Shown one piece after another: positions 49,320-57,397 of a DNA stretch of 64,000 nt. Position numbers and translations under genes: made by a program. The notes beneath the pieces are model-generated. The model had not been told where the DNA came from. It made no database searches and was given only the letters and a program-made list of their open reading frames with translations. The DNA comes from Micromonospora alfalfae. Lineage in GTDB: Bacteria > Actinomycetota > Actinomycetes > Mycobacteriales > Micromonosporaceae. Location of the stretch: positions 186,001-250,000 of the forward strand of contig NZ_JAKKFH010000045.1 in the NCBI RefSeq assembly GCF_022230925.1, read 5' to 3'. Numbering within the stretch: the stretch's first letter is position 1; each line of letters opens with the position of its first letter.

Positions 49320-50336
49320 TCAGCAGGCGTACGCCTCCAGGCGCTGAGCCCGCTCCGGGGCGCGCAGCTTCAGCAGCGTCACCTTCTCGATCTGCCGGAT
49401 CCGCTCCCGGGACAGGCCGAACTCCCGGCCGACCTCGTCCAGGGTGCGCTGGCGGCCGTCGTCCAGGCCGAACCGGAGGCGGATGACCGCCTGCTCCCGC
49501 TGGGACAGGGTGGAGAGCACGATGCTGACCTCGTTGCGCAGCTCGCCCTGGGCGGCGGCGTCGCCCGAGTCGATACGCGGGTCCACCGAGGCCACGAAGT
49601 CGCCGAGCGCGCTCTCACCGTCGTCGCCGACGGCCTGGTCCAGGCTGACCGGCTCCCGGTCGTAGGAGATCAGCTCGATGACCTGGATCTCCGGGATCTC
49701 CAGTGCGCGGGCCACCTCGGCGACCGTCGGTTCGCGGCCCAGCGTCACCGCCAGTTCGCGGCGGGCCCGGACCATCCGGTTGACCTGCTCGACCATGTGC
49801 ACGGGGATGCGGATGGTGCGGGCCTGGTCGGCCATGGCGCGGGTGATGGCCTGTCGGATCCACCAGGTGGCGTACGTGGAGAACTTGTAGCCCTTGGCGT
49901 AGTCGAACTTCTCCACGGCCCGGATCAGACCGAGGTTGCCCTCCTGGATCAGGTCGAGAAACGCCATGCCACGGCCGGTGTAGCGCTTGGCGATGCTGAC
50001 CACTAGCCGCAGGTTCGCCTCCAACAGGTGGTCCTTGGCCGCCCGACCCTGGGCGACGATCAGCTCCAGGTCGGCTCGCAGCTCCGCGGAGACCGGGGTG
50101 CAGGTGGCAAGCTTCTCGTCGGCGAACAGGCCCGCCTCGATGCGCCGGGCCAGGTCTACCTCCTGCGCGGCGGTCAGCAGCTTCGTCCGGCCGATCCCGT
50201 TGAGGTAGGCCCGGACCAGGTCGGTGGAGATGCCGCGCTCGTCGGTGGCGTCCAGGTCGACGAGGGCTTCGGGGGCCCCGTCGGTGTCGGTCGTGGTGGC
50301 CGGGCGCGTCCGGTGTTCCGTCATCTGAAGGACCAT
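49320..50336 (-). CDS. sigB: Group 2 sigma-70 factor (SigB/HrdB-like)
   Basis: A 338-aa sigma factor with regions 1.2 to 4 of the primary-sigma type: DLVRAYLNGIGRTKLLTAAQ, LRLVVSIAKRYTGRGMAFLD, YKFSTYATWWIRQAITRAM and the region 4 helix-turn-helix TLDEVGREFGLSRERIRQIE. It lacks the long N-terminal extension of the SigA-like protein encoded at 61070, which marks it as the non-essential group 2 paralogue, like mycobacterial SigB. The ATG at 50336 has GGGGAGAG upstream. The long stretch LIQEGNLGLIRAVEKFDY is shared with the SigA-like protein. Confidence 0.92.
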   Translation of the reverse strand: MVLQMTEHRTRPATTTDTDGAPEALVDLDATDERGISTDLVRAYLNGIGRTKLLTAAQEVDLARRIEAGLFADEKLATCTPVSAELRADLELIVAQGRAAKDHLLEANLRLVVSIAKRYTGRGMAFLDLIQEGNLGLIRAVEKFDYAKGYKFSTYATWWIRQAITRAMADQARTIRIPVHMVEQVNRMVRARRELAVTLGREPTVAEVARALEIPEIQVIELISYDREPVSLDQAVGDDGESALGDFVASVDPRIDSGDAAAQGELRNEVSIVLSTLSQREQAVIRLRFGLDDGRQRTLDEVGREFGLSRERIRQIEKVTLLKLRAPERAQRLEAYAC

Positions 50337-50568
50337 CTCTGTCTCTCCCCGTTTCCACGTCGGTGCCGTGTTCCCGGCCCAGTGGTGCCGGTGTGACAAC
50401 AGCTTGGCGGGCGGCGCGTAAAACGGGAGTGAGGCGATCGGGCACCCGACAGGAATCGCGTCGGATCGCTGGTGCGGTGTGTCGTCCGAGTGTGTGGTTG
50501 CCCGCCCCGGCTACGTTGCGGACGGCCGGCCATCTCTGGTCGGCCGGAAACGACAGTTGGAGGACGGT

Positions 50569-51357
50569 GTGGTCTTCAAGCGGCTCATGAAGGCGATGGG
50601 CGTCGGTGGTCCGTCGGTGGAGACGGTGCTGGCCAACGCGAACTGCCGTCCGGGCGGCCAGCTGGAGGGCCGGATCCAGGTGCTGGGCGGCGATCACCAG
50701 GTCGACATCGACCACGTCACCCTCGGCCTGGTCACCCGGGTCGAGGTGGAGACCGGCGACAACGACTACGACACCACCCAGGAGTTCCACCGCCAACAGG
50801 TCACCGGCTCGTTCCGGCTGGAGCCCGGGCAGCGCTACGACCTCCCGTTCCGCTTCGAGGTGCCGTGGGAGACACCGGTCACCGAGCTGTACGGGCAGCA
50901 CCTGCACGGGATGACGATGGGCCTGCGTACCGAGCTGGAGGTCGCCCGCGCCGTCGACAAGGGAGACCTGGACGCCGTGTCGGTGCACCCGCTGCCGGCG
51001 CAGGAGCGACTGCTGGACGCGCTGCTGCGGTTGGGCTTCCGGTTCGCCCGCGCCGATGTGGAACGTGGCCACATCTACGGCGTACGCCAGACGTTGCCGT
51101 TCTACCAGGAGATCGAGTTCAGTCCGGCACCGCAGTACGCCCGCTCGATCAACCAGTTGGAGGTCACCTTCATCGCCGACGCGCAGCAGATGCAGGTGGT
51201 GTTGGAGGTCGACAAGCGCGGCGGTGTCTTCACCGAGGGTCGGGACGCCTTCGGTCGATTCACTGTCGACCACGCCACGGCCGACCGCACCGACTGGACC
51301 GCCGAACTGGACAACTGGCTCCGCCAGTCCCTGACCCGCCGAGGCCTCTTCTCCTAA
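50569..51357 (+). CDS. Spo0M-like arrestin-fold sporulation protein
   Basis: A 262-aa protein of the SpoOM family, which has an arrestin-like beta sandwich. Visible blocks are VFKRLMKAMGVGGPSVETVL, GGQLEGRIQVLGGDHQVDID and DLPFRFEVPWETPVTELYGQ. In Bacillus, Spo0M affects sporulation control; in actinomycetes the role is uncertain. The GTG at 50569 has TTGGAGGAC upstream, and the upstream part of the open frame is not supported. It is divergent from sigB and convergent with dtd, with a palindromic repeat between the last two. Confidence 0.88.
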   Translation: MVFKRLMKAMGVGGPSVETVLANANCRPGGQLEGRIQVLGGDHQVDIDHVTLGLVTRVEVETGDNDYDTTQEFHRQQVTGSFRLEPGQRYDLPFRFEVPWETPVTELYGQHLHGMTMGLRTELEVARAVDKGDLDAVSVHPLPAQERLLDALLRLGFRFARADVERGHIYGVRQTLPFYQEIEFSPAPQYARSINQLEVTFIADAQQMQVVLEVDKRGGVFTEGRDAFGRFTVDHATADRTDWTAELDNWLRQSLTRRGLFS

Positions 51358-51387
51358 CCCCACCCCCCACCCCCACCCTCTTCGTCC

Positions 51388-51448
51388 GTTGATCATGAAG
51401 TTGTTGCCAGGACACGCCGAGGCGGCGGGCAATAACTTCATGATCAAC
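51388..51448. repeat. Palindrome of the GATCATGAAGTT family, copy 2
   Basis: Arms of 21 bp (51388-51408 and 51428-51448) pair with one G-T mismatch around a 19-base loop. The arm core GATCATGAAGTTGTTGCC differs by one base from the palindrome at 24657, while the loop differs. It lies between convergent genes and may terminate both. Confidence 0.8.
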
Positions 51449-51475
51449 AGGGGCGGTGGGGGGGTGGGGGTGGGG

Positions 51476-51898
51476 TTAGAGGTCTAGGAGGAGGGTTTGG
51501 GGGCCAACGTTTGTGCTCTCGACCAACATGTGGGTGCGGAAGCGACCGGTCTCCACCTTCGCTCCTCGTTCCCGTAGGGCGTCGACCACAGCTGTCACCA
51601 GTGGCTCGGCGACCTCGGCGGGGGCGGCGGCGGTCCAGCTCGGTCGGCGGCCCTTGCGGACGTCGCCGTAGAGGGTGAACTGGCTGACCACCAGGATCGG
51701 CGCGCCGGCGTCGGCGGCGGACCGCTCACCGTCCAGGATCCGTACCTCGTGCACCTTGCGAGCCATCGTCTGAGCGGTCTCCGCGGTGTCGGTGTGGGTC
51801 ACCCCGAGCAGCACCAGCAGGCCGTTCCCGATGGCACCGACCACCTCGCCGTCCACAGTCACGCTGGCCCGCCCGACGGTCTGCACCACAGCCCGCAT
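51476..51898 (-). CDS. dtd: D-aminoacyl-tRNA deacylase
   Basis: DTD removes D-amino acids (and Gly from tRNA-Ala) from mischarged tRNA. The 140-aa protein has the catalytic motif SQFTLYGDVRKGRRPSW and the second, C-terminal motif NVGPQT (the usual Gly-cisPro element). The start codon shares one base with the stop of the upstream methyltransferase (TGATG), so the pair is translationally coupled. Confidence 0.96.
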   Translation of the reverse strand: MRAVVQTVGRASVTVDGEVVGAIGNGLLVLLGVTHTDTAETAQTMARKVHEVRILDGERSAADAGAPILVVSQFTLYGDVRKGRRPSWTAAAPAEVAEPLVTAVVDALRERGAKVETGRFRTHMLVESTNVGPQTLLLDL

Positions 51899-53382
51899 CA
51901 GGCACTCACCGGCTCGATGAAGCCGCGCTCCACCAGGTGCGCCACGATCGGGCCGGCGGCCTCGGCCATCTCGTCGGGCTCGACGTCGTGCGCGGCGGCG
52001 AGCAGGGCGAGCTGGTCACGTAGCGGCAGCCGGCCATCGGCGCCACCGACCAGCGCCAGTACCAGCGGATCGATCTCCTCGGTCCAACGCAGGCCGTGCG
52101 GCATCGCGATGACCTGCCGGTCCACCCCCCAGCCCTCGTCGCCCATGGTGGCCTCCTGTCGCAGCTGGAGGCCCTCGGCGGCCCGGTAGCGCTCGGCGAG
52201 TAACGCCTCGGTGTCGCGTACCCGGAGAAAGTCCTGGCGGTCGAACCAGGCGGCGACGTGGTCGCCCAGCGGTGGCTGCACCCGCTGGCGTAGATCCTCC
52301 ACCCGCACCACCGGGTCGGCGTGCCCGCCCCGACGCAGTGACACGATGCCGAAGCCGATGCCCTCCACCTTGTGCGCGTCGAACCAGTCCAGCCAGGCGG
52401 CCATCCGCTGCGGGTCGGCGGTCTCACCGACGTCGGTGAGCCACAGGTCGACGTACGCCATCGGGTCGGCCACCTCGCGCTGGATCACCCAGGCGTCCAG
52501 GCCGGTCCCGGCGAACCAGCCGGCCACCCGCTCGTCCCACTCCTCGCCTGCGACGTGCACCCAGTTCGCCAGGTACTGCATGGTGCCGCCCTCGGTGAGC
52601 AGGTCCGGGGCGGCGGCGGCCAGTTCGGCGCCGATCGCGTCACCGACCCGGCCGGAGTCGCGGTACACGTGCGTGGTCGTGCCGGGTCCGACCACGAACG
52701 GTGGGTTGCTCACCACCAGGTCGAACCGCCGACCGGCCACCGGGGCGACCAGGTCGCCGCGGAGCAGTTCCCAGTCCTGACCGTTGAGGGCGGCGGTGGT
52801 CGCGGCGAAGCGCAGCGCCCGCTCGGAGAGATCGGTGGCGGTCACGGACCGGGCGTGGGTGCCCAGGTGCAGGGCCTGGATGCCGGAACCGGTGCCCAGG
52901 TCCAGTGCGGTGTCGACCGGCCGGCGCATGGTCGCGCCGATCAGGGTGTGGGTCGCCCCGCCGACGCCAAGGACGTGCTCGGCGTGCAACGGGCGACCCG
53001 GGCGGGCGCTGGCCGGCACGTCGGCGAGCACCCACCAGTCCTCGCCGTACGGCTCCAGGTCGATGCCGGCACGCAGGCCGTCGCCGTACCGCTCGACCAG
53101 CCCGCCCGCGAGGGCCTCGGCCAGGCTCAGCGGCGTCAGCGCAGCGGTCACCGCCGCCTCCGACTCGGTCTGGGCGCAGATGAACAGCCGGATCAGGGTG
53201 CCGAGCGGGTCGCCCTCCTCGGTGGCGCGCAGCGCGGCCCGGTAGTCGTTGCGGGCGACCGCCGCGGTCGCCTGGGCGCCCAGCCGCTCGGCGATGCCGT
53301 GGCTGGTGAATCCGGTCCGGGTCAGTGCGCTGCGCAGCGCGTCGACGCCGGCGGGGGAGAGCAGCATGTCGTGTTCGTCCAC
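51898..53382 (-). CDS. Class I SAM-dependent methyltransferase with NPPF motif
   Basis: A 494-aa methyltransferase. An N-terminal helical domain of about 130 residues precedes a Rossmann methyltransferase domain with ALDLGTGSGIQALHLG (SAM loop) and VSNPPFVVGPG, the (N/D)PP(Y/F) motif of enzymes that methylate amide or exocyclic nitrogens. A C-terminal domain of about 180 residues follows. Targets could be a Gln side chain or a nucleobase. The GTG at 53382 is preferred over the ATG at 53367 because GGGAGG lies upstream. It is coupled to dtd. Confidence 0.88.
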   Translation of the reverse strand: MDEHDMLLSPAGVDALRSALTRTGFTSHGIAERLGAQATAAVARNDYRAALRATEEGDPLGTLIRLFICAQTESEAAVTAALTPLSLAEALAGGLVERYGDGLRAGIDLEPYGEDWWVLADVPASARPGRPLHAEHVLGVGGATHTLIGATMRRPVDTALDLGTGSGIQALHLGTHARSVTATDLSERALRFAATTAALNGQDWELLRGDLVAPVAGRRFDLVVSNPPFVVGPGTTTHVYRDSGRVGDAIGAELAAAAPDLLTEGGTMQYLANWVHVAGEEWDERVAGWFAGTGLDAWVIQREVADPMAYVDLWLTDVGETADPQRMAAWLDWFDAHKVEGIGFGIVSLRRGGHADPVVRVEDLRQRVQPPLGDHVAAWFDRQDFLRVRDTEALLAERYRAAEGLQLRQEATMGDEGWGVDRQVIAMPHGLRWTEEIDPLVLALVGGADGRLPLRDQLALLAAAHDVEPDEMAEAAGPIVAHLVERGFIEPVSA

Positions 53383-53486
53383 CCCGACATCCTGCCTCCC
53401 GTCGCGTCCCGGGTCAGGGTCACCCGCCGGATGGTGTCGGAGCGTCGGTGTCCGCCCCGATCGGAGCGCCGGGCAGGATGGTCCGC

Positions 53487-54068
53487 ATGACGCTCGTTCT
53501 GCCCATCGACCCAGAGGCCAACCGGTTGCTGGAGCGCAACCCGTTGGCCCTGCTCCTCGGCATGGTTCTTGATCAACAAGTGCCGATGGAGAAGGCGTTC
53601 TCGTCGCCGTACGTGCTGCAGCAGCGGCTCGGCCACGACCTGGACGCGGCGGAGCTGGCCGGGTACGACCCGGAGGCCCTGCTCGCGCTCTTCGCCCAGC
53701 CGCCCGCACTGCACCGGTTCCCGAAGGCGATGGCGGCCCGGGTGCAGGAGGTCTGCCAGGTGCTGGTGGAGCGCTACCACGGTGAAGCGGCGCTGCTCTG
53801 GGCCGAGGTCGCCGACGGGCCGGAGCTGCTGCGCCGGGTCGCCGCGCTGCCTGGGTTCGGCAAGCAGAAGGCGCAGATCTTCGTGGCTCTGCTCGGCAAG
53901 CGGTTCGGGGTGACCCCGCAGGACTGGCGGAAGGCGGCCGGGGACTACGGCGACCCGGGCGCGTACCGGTCGGTGGCCGACGTCACCGACGCCGATTCGC
54001 TGCGTCGGGTGCGGGAGTTCAAGCAGCAGATGAAGGCGGCGGCAAAGGCGAAGACGACCGGCGGCTGA
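53487..54068 (+). CDS. HhH-GPD-type base excision DNA repair protein
   Basis: A 193-aa protein of the actinobacterial HhH-GPD glycosylase-like family. The helix-hairpin-helix lies in VAALPGFGKQKAQIFVALLG. Early blocks NPLALLLGMVLDQQVPMEKA and FPKAMAARVQEVCQVL fit the helical glycosylase fold. It lacks the cysteine cluster of endonuclease III. Substrate base unknown. The ATG at 53487 is chosen; 53478 is an alternative. It is convergent with the antitoxin gene, with only nine bases between stops. Confidence 0.88.
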   Translation: MTLVLPIDPEANRLLERNPLALLLGMVLDQQVPMEKAFSSPYVLQQRLGHDLDAAELAGYDPEALLALFAQPPALHRFPKAMAARVQEVCQVLVERYHGEAALLWAEVADGPELLRRVAALPGFGKQKAQIFVALLGKRFGVTPQDWRKAAGDYGDPGAYRSVADVTDADSLRRVREFKQQMKAAAKAKTTGG

Positions 54069-54077
54069 GCTGTCTGC

Positions 54078-54389
54078 TCAGGCGGCGGTGGGGTGCGCCA
54101 GCGAGGCCAGCGCGCGCCGGACGTCGGCCAGCGAGACGGTTGCCGAGTCGTCCAGGTCGGCCAGGCCGGCCTCGATCCACTGGCGCATCAGCGTGGTGAC
54201 CCCGATGCCCCGGGCGTCGGCGGCGGCGCGGACCCGCTCGTAGGTGTCCAGTGGCAGCCGCACCGAGCGGCTCACCATCGGCACGTCGCTGTCGGGGGTG
54301 GGCAGCTCCGCCGCCGGGCTCTCGTCGATCAGCTCGGCGATTCGTTCGCCGCCGCCGTGGAACTGCTTGGTCGCGTCGTTACGGTGCAT
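54078..54389 (-). CDS. Ribbon-helix-helix antitoxin (BrnA/CopG-like)
   Basis: A 103-aa protein. Its centre SRSVRLPLDTYERVRAAADA followed by RGIGVTTLMRQWIEAGL is a typical ribbon-helix-helix DNA-binding unit. The N-terminal 40 residues are polar and probably neutralise the toxin. The ATG at 54389 has GAGGAGG at the right distance; GTG at 54395 is too close to it. It follows the toxin gene by 13 bases, the toxin-first order seen in brnTA loci. Confidence 0.75.
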   Translation of the reverse strand: MHRNDATKQFHGGGERIAELIDESPAAELPTPDSDVPMVSRSVRLPLDTYERVRAAADARGIGVTTLMRQWIEAGLADLDDSATVSLADVRRALASLAHPTAA

Positions 54390-54402
54390 CGTCACGGCCT
54401 CC

Positions 54403-54690
54403 TCATCGGCGGTCTCTCCGCACGGCCTCGTCGTAGCGCTTGGACTCGACGTCGCTCAGCTCGCGGGCGGAGAGGATGTCCCAGTCGTTGTCGGTGCCAT
54501 CGGCCTCGGCGAGCAGCACCGCCAGCCGGCGGCCCCGACGGGCGGCGGCGTAGACCACCATCACGTCGTCACCCAGATGACGGATGACCCGTCGGGCGCT
54601 GTGCAGCGCCTCCCAGACTTCCCCGGGTGTGACGTCGTAGACCCTCAGGTTGGCCAACGCCTCGTCGGTGAAGCTGAACCTGCTGCCCAC
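54403..54690 (-). CDS. BrnT-like toxin of a type II toxin-antitoxin pair
   Basis: A 95-aa protein. The C-terminal segment WDILSARELSDVESKRYDEA resembles the BrnT signature I-S-A-R-x5-E-x2-x-Y. The middle strands (DVMVVYAAARRGRRLAVLLA) fit the small RelE-type RNase fold of that family. BrnT toxins cut mRNA and are held by BrnA antitoxins. The GTG at 54690 lacks a strong ribosome site. Assignment to BrnT specifically, rather than another DUF4258-like RNase, is tentative. Confidence 0.65.
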   Translation of the reverse strand: MGSRFSFTDEALANLRVYDVTPGEVWEALHSARRVIRHLGDDVMVVYAAARRGRRLAVLLAEADGTDNDWDILSARELSDVESKRYDEAVRRDRR

Positions 54691-54794
54691 ATCGCGGAGC
54701 GTACCACGGGCGTAACACGCGACGGGATGGGTCGAAGTTCGCTGATCACGGACCTGCGGTGACAGGATGAGGCGTAACCCCCTCGAGGAGGTCC

Positions 54795-55154
54795 ATGGTG
54801 AAGCGTCAGGCGTACCAGCCGATTCTGATCACCGACGCCTCGCGCAGCCAGGACGATCAGCTCAACAGTCGCCAGCGCCGCTATGTCCTGATGATGGGCA
54901 TCCGGGTGCTGTGCATCATCGTCGGCGCGATCCTGGTCGGTGCGAACGCCCCACTGCTCTGGCTCTGGCTGCCGCTGTGCGGCCTCGGCATGGTGCTCAT
55001 CCCCTGGCTGGCCGTGCTGCTGGCCAACGACCGGCCGCCGAAGGAAGAGCACCGGCTGGCCAACCGGTTCCACCCCCGCCAACAGGACGACACCCCGCCG
55101 ATGAGCCTCACCGCCGAGGAACGCCCACACAAGGTCATCGACGTCGAACCCTGA
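54795..55154 (+). CDS. DUF3099 membrane protein
   Basis: A 119-aa protein of the DUF3099 family: an N-terminal ILITDASRSQDDQLNSRQRR, two adjacent membrane segments (VLMMGIRVLCIIVGAILVGA and LWLWLPLCGLGMVLIPWLAV), and a polar C-terminus. Function unknown. The ATG follows GAGGAGG. The stop codon lies within a terminator hairpin before the convergent kinase gene. Confidence 0.88.
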   Translation: MVKRQAYQPILITDASRSQDDQLNSRQRRYVLMMGIRVLCIIVGAILVGANAPLLWLWLPLCGLGMVLIPWLAVLLANDRPPKEEHRLANRFHPRQQDDTPPMSLTAEERPHKVIDVEP

Positions 55155-55177
55155 CCCGCGAACGGGCCAGGGTTCGA
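55144..55177. terminator. Bidirectional terminator
   Basis: A perfect 10-bp outer stem (55144-55153 with 55168-55177) encloses an inner CCCG-CGAA-CGGG stem. It overlaps the DUF3099 stop and faces the convergent carbohydrate kinase gene. Confidence 0.8.
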
Positions 55178-55190
55178 GCGGTCAGGGCAG

Positions 55191-55237
55191 CGCTACGACT
55201 GTGGCCGCGCGTCGGCCGCTACGACTGTGGCCGCGCG
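55191..55237. repeat. Direct repeat at the 3' end of the kinase gene
   Basis: The 21-bp sequence at 55191-55211 recurs at 55217-55237, offset by 26 bp. The second copy contains the kinase's last codons and stop; the first lies just downstream of the stop. It looks like a recent local duplication. Confidence 0.8.
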
Positions 55238-56118
55238 CCCGCCGTGGAGACGGCCAGCGCGCCCAGGTCGGTGGCCCGGCTCAGCGCCGCGGTCGGGGTG
55301 GCACCGGCGAGCCACGCGGTGAGCAGACCGGCCGCGAAGGCGTCGCCCGCGCCCGTGACGTCCACCACCGCCACCCGCCGCGCCTCGGCCACACAGACCG
55401 GCGTGGTGCGGTCCACCCAGACCGCGCCGGCCGCGCCGCGCTTCACCACCACCCGCCGAGCCGTCGCCGACAGCGCCCGCCCCTGCGCCGCCGGGTCCAG
55501 CCCGCCGGCCAGCACCGTGGCCTCGTCCGCGTTGACCAGGAGCAGGTCGATGTCGCGTACCCAACTCAGGAACGCCGCCGCGCCGACCCGCCGCAACGGC
55601 GCCGCGGAGGCCGCGTCGACGCTGATGGTGAGCCCGCGCTGGCGGGCGGCAGCCAACGCCCGCAGCCCCGCGCCGCGCGACTCCGCGTCCAACAGGGTGT
55701 ACGCGGACAGGTGCAGATGCCCAGCGCCGGACGCCGCCGCGAGGGCCTGCTCGACGTGCGCGGCGCTCAGCCGCAGGTTCGCGCCCCGCTGGCTGACCAT
55801 GGTGCGCTCGTCGTCGGCGGCCAACACGATGACAGTGCCGGTCGGGGCGCCCTCGATTTGCTCGATGGCGCAGTCGACGCCGGCCCGTTCCAGCTCGGCG
55901 ACCCGGTCCCGCCCGGCGTCGTCGTCACCGACGGCCCCGACGAGCGTGACGTCCACCCGCTGCGCCGCGATCCAGGCGGCGGTGTTGGCCGCCTGACCGC
56001 CGCCGCCGAGACTGATCGCGGCCCCGGTGTCCGAGCCGGCCGCGAGCGGCCCGGACAACACGGCGACCACGTCGGTGATCACGTCCCCGACGACGACCAC
56101 GCGGGCCGGTCGGGTCAT
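55219..56118 (-). CDS. PfkB-family kinase, likely pseudouridine kinase
   Basis: A 299-aa ribokinase-fold enzyme with VVVVGDVITDVVAVLSGPLA, the substrate-binding GGGGQAANTAAWIA, and the ATP-site motif DVTGAGDAFAAGLL with the catalytic Asp. Its start overlaps the stop of the PsuG gene (ATGA, 56115-56118). That coupling makes pseudouridine the likely substrate: the kinase would make pseudouridine 5'-phosphate for PsuG. Sequence alone does not separate it from other PfkB sugar kinases. Confidence 0.85.
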   Translation of the reverse strand: MTRPARVVVVGDVITDVVAVLSGPLAAGSDTGAAISLGGGGQAANTAAWIAAQRVDVTLVGAVGDDDAGRDRVAELERAGVDCAIEQIEGAPTGTVIVLAADDERTMVSQRGANLRLSAAHVEQALAAASGAGHLHLSAYTLLDAESRGAGLRALAAARQRGLTISVDAASAAPLRRVGAAAFLSWVRDIDLLLVNADEATVLAGGLDPAAQGRALSATARRVVVKRGAAGAVWVDRTTPVCVAEARRVAVVDVTGAGDAFAAGLLTAWLAGATPTAALSRATDLGALAVSTAGARPQS

Positions 56119-57050
56119 GCCGGGACGGCGGTGCCGCGGGCCACCGAGGCGACCGCGATCCGCGCCGCCAGGTCGGCGTTGCGCAGGATGATCCGCACGT
56201 TCACCGCCAGGCTCGCGCCCTCGGTGGAGGAGTGGAAGTGCGCGAGCAGGTAAGGGGTGACGGCCTTTCCGGTGATCCCGTCCCGCTCCAGCAGGGCCAG
56301 GCCCTCGGTGAGAGTCCGGTCGTGCAGCTCCGGGTCGAGCTGCTCGTCGACCGGCAGCGGGTTGGCGATCAGCAGCCCTCCGGTGTGCACGGCGTGCTCG
56401 TCCCGGGCGGCAAGCACGGCGGCGACCTGCTCCGGTGAGTCCACCGACCAGTCCAGATCGAAGCCGGCATCGGTCAGGTAGAAGCCGGGGAACCGGCGGG
56501 TGCGGTAACCGACCACAGCGACCCCGAGGGTCTCCAGGCGCTCCAACGTCGCGCCCACGTCGAGGATCGACTTGACCCCGGCGCAGACCACCGCGATCGG
56601 GGTCTGCGCCAGGGTGACCAGGTCCGCCGACTCGTCGAAGGTGTGCTCGGCCTCCCGGTGCACCCCGCCCAGCCCGCCGGTGGCGAACACGCCGATGCCG
56701 GCGGCGGCGGCCACCGCGCTTGTCGCGGCCACGGTGGTAGCGCCGTCCGCGCCGGTCGCGGCGGCGACCGCGAGGTCGCGGACGGAGAGCTTTGTCACGC
56801 CGTCGACAGTGGCCAGCCTGGTCAGCTGCGCGTCGTCCAGGCCGACCACCAGCTCACCGGCGATCATGCCGATCGTCGCCGGAACGGCCCCGGCGTCCCG
56901 AACCGTCCGCTCGATCTCCCTGGCCACGCGTAGGTTCTCCGGCCGGGGCAGACCGTGCGAGACGATGGTGCTCTCCAGGGCGACGACGGGCCGGCCGTCG
57001 CGCTGGGCTTCGGCCACCTCGGTGCCGTAGCTGATGCGAAAGTCAGTCAC
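56115..57050 (-). CDS. psuG: Pseudouridine-5'-phosphate glycosidase
   Basis: PsuG splits pseudouridine 5'-phosphate into uracil and ribose 5-phosphate. The 311-aa protein has the family blocks VVALESTIVSHGLPRPENL, GMIAGELVVGL, TKLSVRDLAVAAATGADGAT, FATGGLGGVHREAEHTFDES and VCAGVKSILDVGATLE. The GTG at 57050 (VTDFRISYG) is supported by homology; no strong ribosome site is seen. With the overlapping kinase it forms a pseudouridine salvage operon for RNA turnover. Confidence 0.95.
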   Translation of the reverse strand: MTDFRISYGTEVAEAQRDGRPVVALESTIVSHGLPRPENLRVAREIERTVRDAGAVPATIGMIAGELVVGLDDAQLTRLATVDGVTKLSVRDLAVAAATGADGATTVAATSAVAAAAGIGVFATGGLGGVHREAEHTFDESADLVTLAQTPIAVVCAGVKSILDVGATLERLETLGVAVVGYRTRRFPGFYLTDAGFDLDWSVDSPEQVAAVLAARDEHAVHTGGLLIANPLPVDEQLDPELHDRTLTEGLALLERDGITGKAVTPYLLAHFHSSTEGASLAVNVRIILRNADLAARIAVASVARGTAVPA

Positions 57051-57138
57051 ACGGGCACCGTACGGGGTGGGGCCTCGGCCGGCCTCAAGTGGACCCGGCC
57101 ATGATGACCTGCCAAACTTGTCGGTCGGAGGTGCAGAC

Positions 57139-57357
57139 GTGAGCACAGAGGTTCTCGAGCGTCCGGAGCTGAAGGACGCCGACACCGGTCCCGAGATGTT
57201 CCACTACGTCCGCAAGGAGAAGATCGCCGAGAGCGCCGTCATGGGCACTTTCGTCGTCGCTCTCTGCGGCGAGACCTTCCCGGTCACCAAGGCGGCCAAG
57301 CCGGGTTCGCCGGTCTGCCCCAAGTGCAAGGAGATCTACGACTCGTACCGTGAGTGA
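57139..57357 (+). CDS. DUF3039 zinc-ribbon-like small protein
   Basis: A 72-aa DUF3039 protein. MFHYVRKEKIAESAVMG leads to ALCGETFPVT and a C-terminal CPKCKEIYDSY. The three cysteines suggest a small metal-binding fold. The family is nearly universal in actinobacteria and uncharacterised. The GTG at 57139 has GGAGG upstream; the longer frame to 57034 overlaps the psuG promoter region. Confidence 0.88.
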   Translation: MSTEVLERPELKDADTGPEMFHYVRKEKIAESAVMGTFVVALCGETFPVTKAAKPGSPVCPKCKEIYDSYRE

Positions 57358-57397
57358 ACCTCGGCCGGTGCTCCGGCCGGCGACGTAGCCTGCGGCG

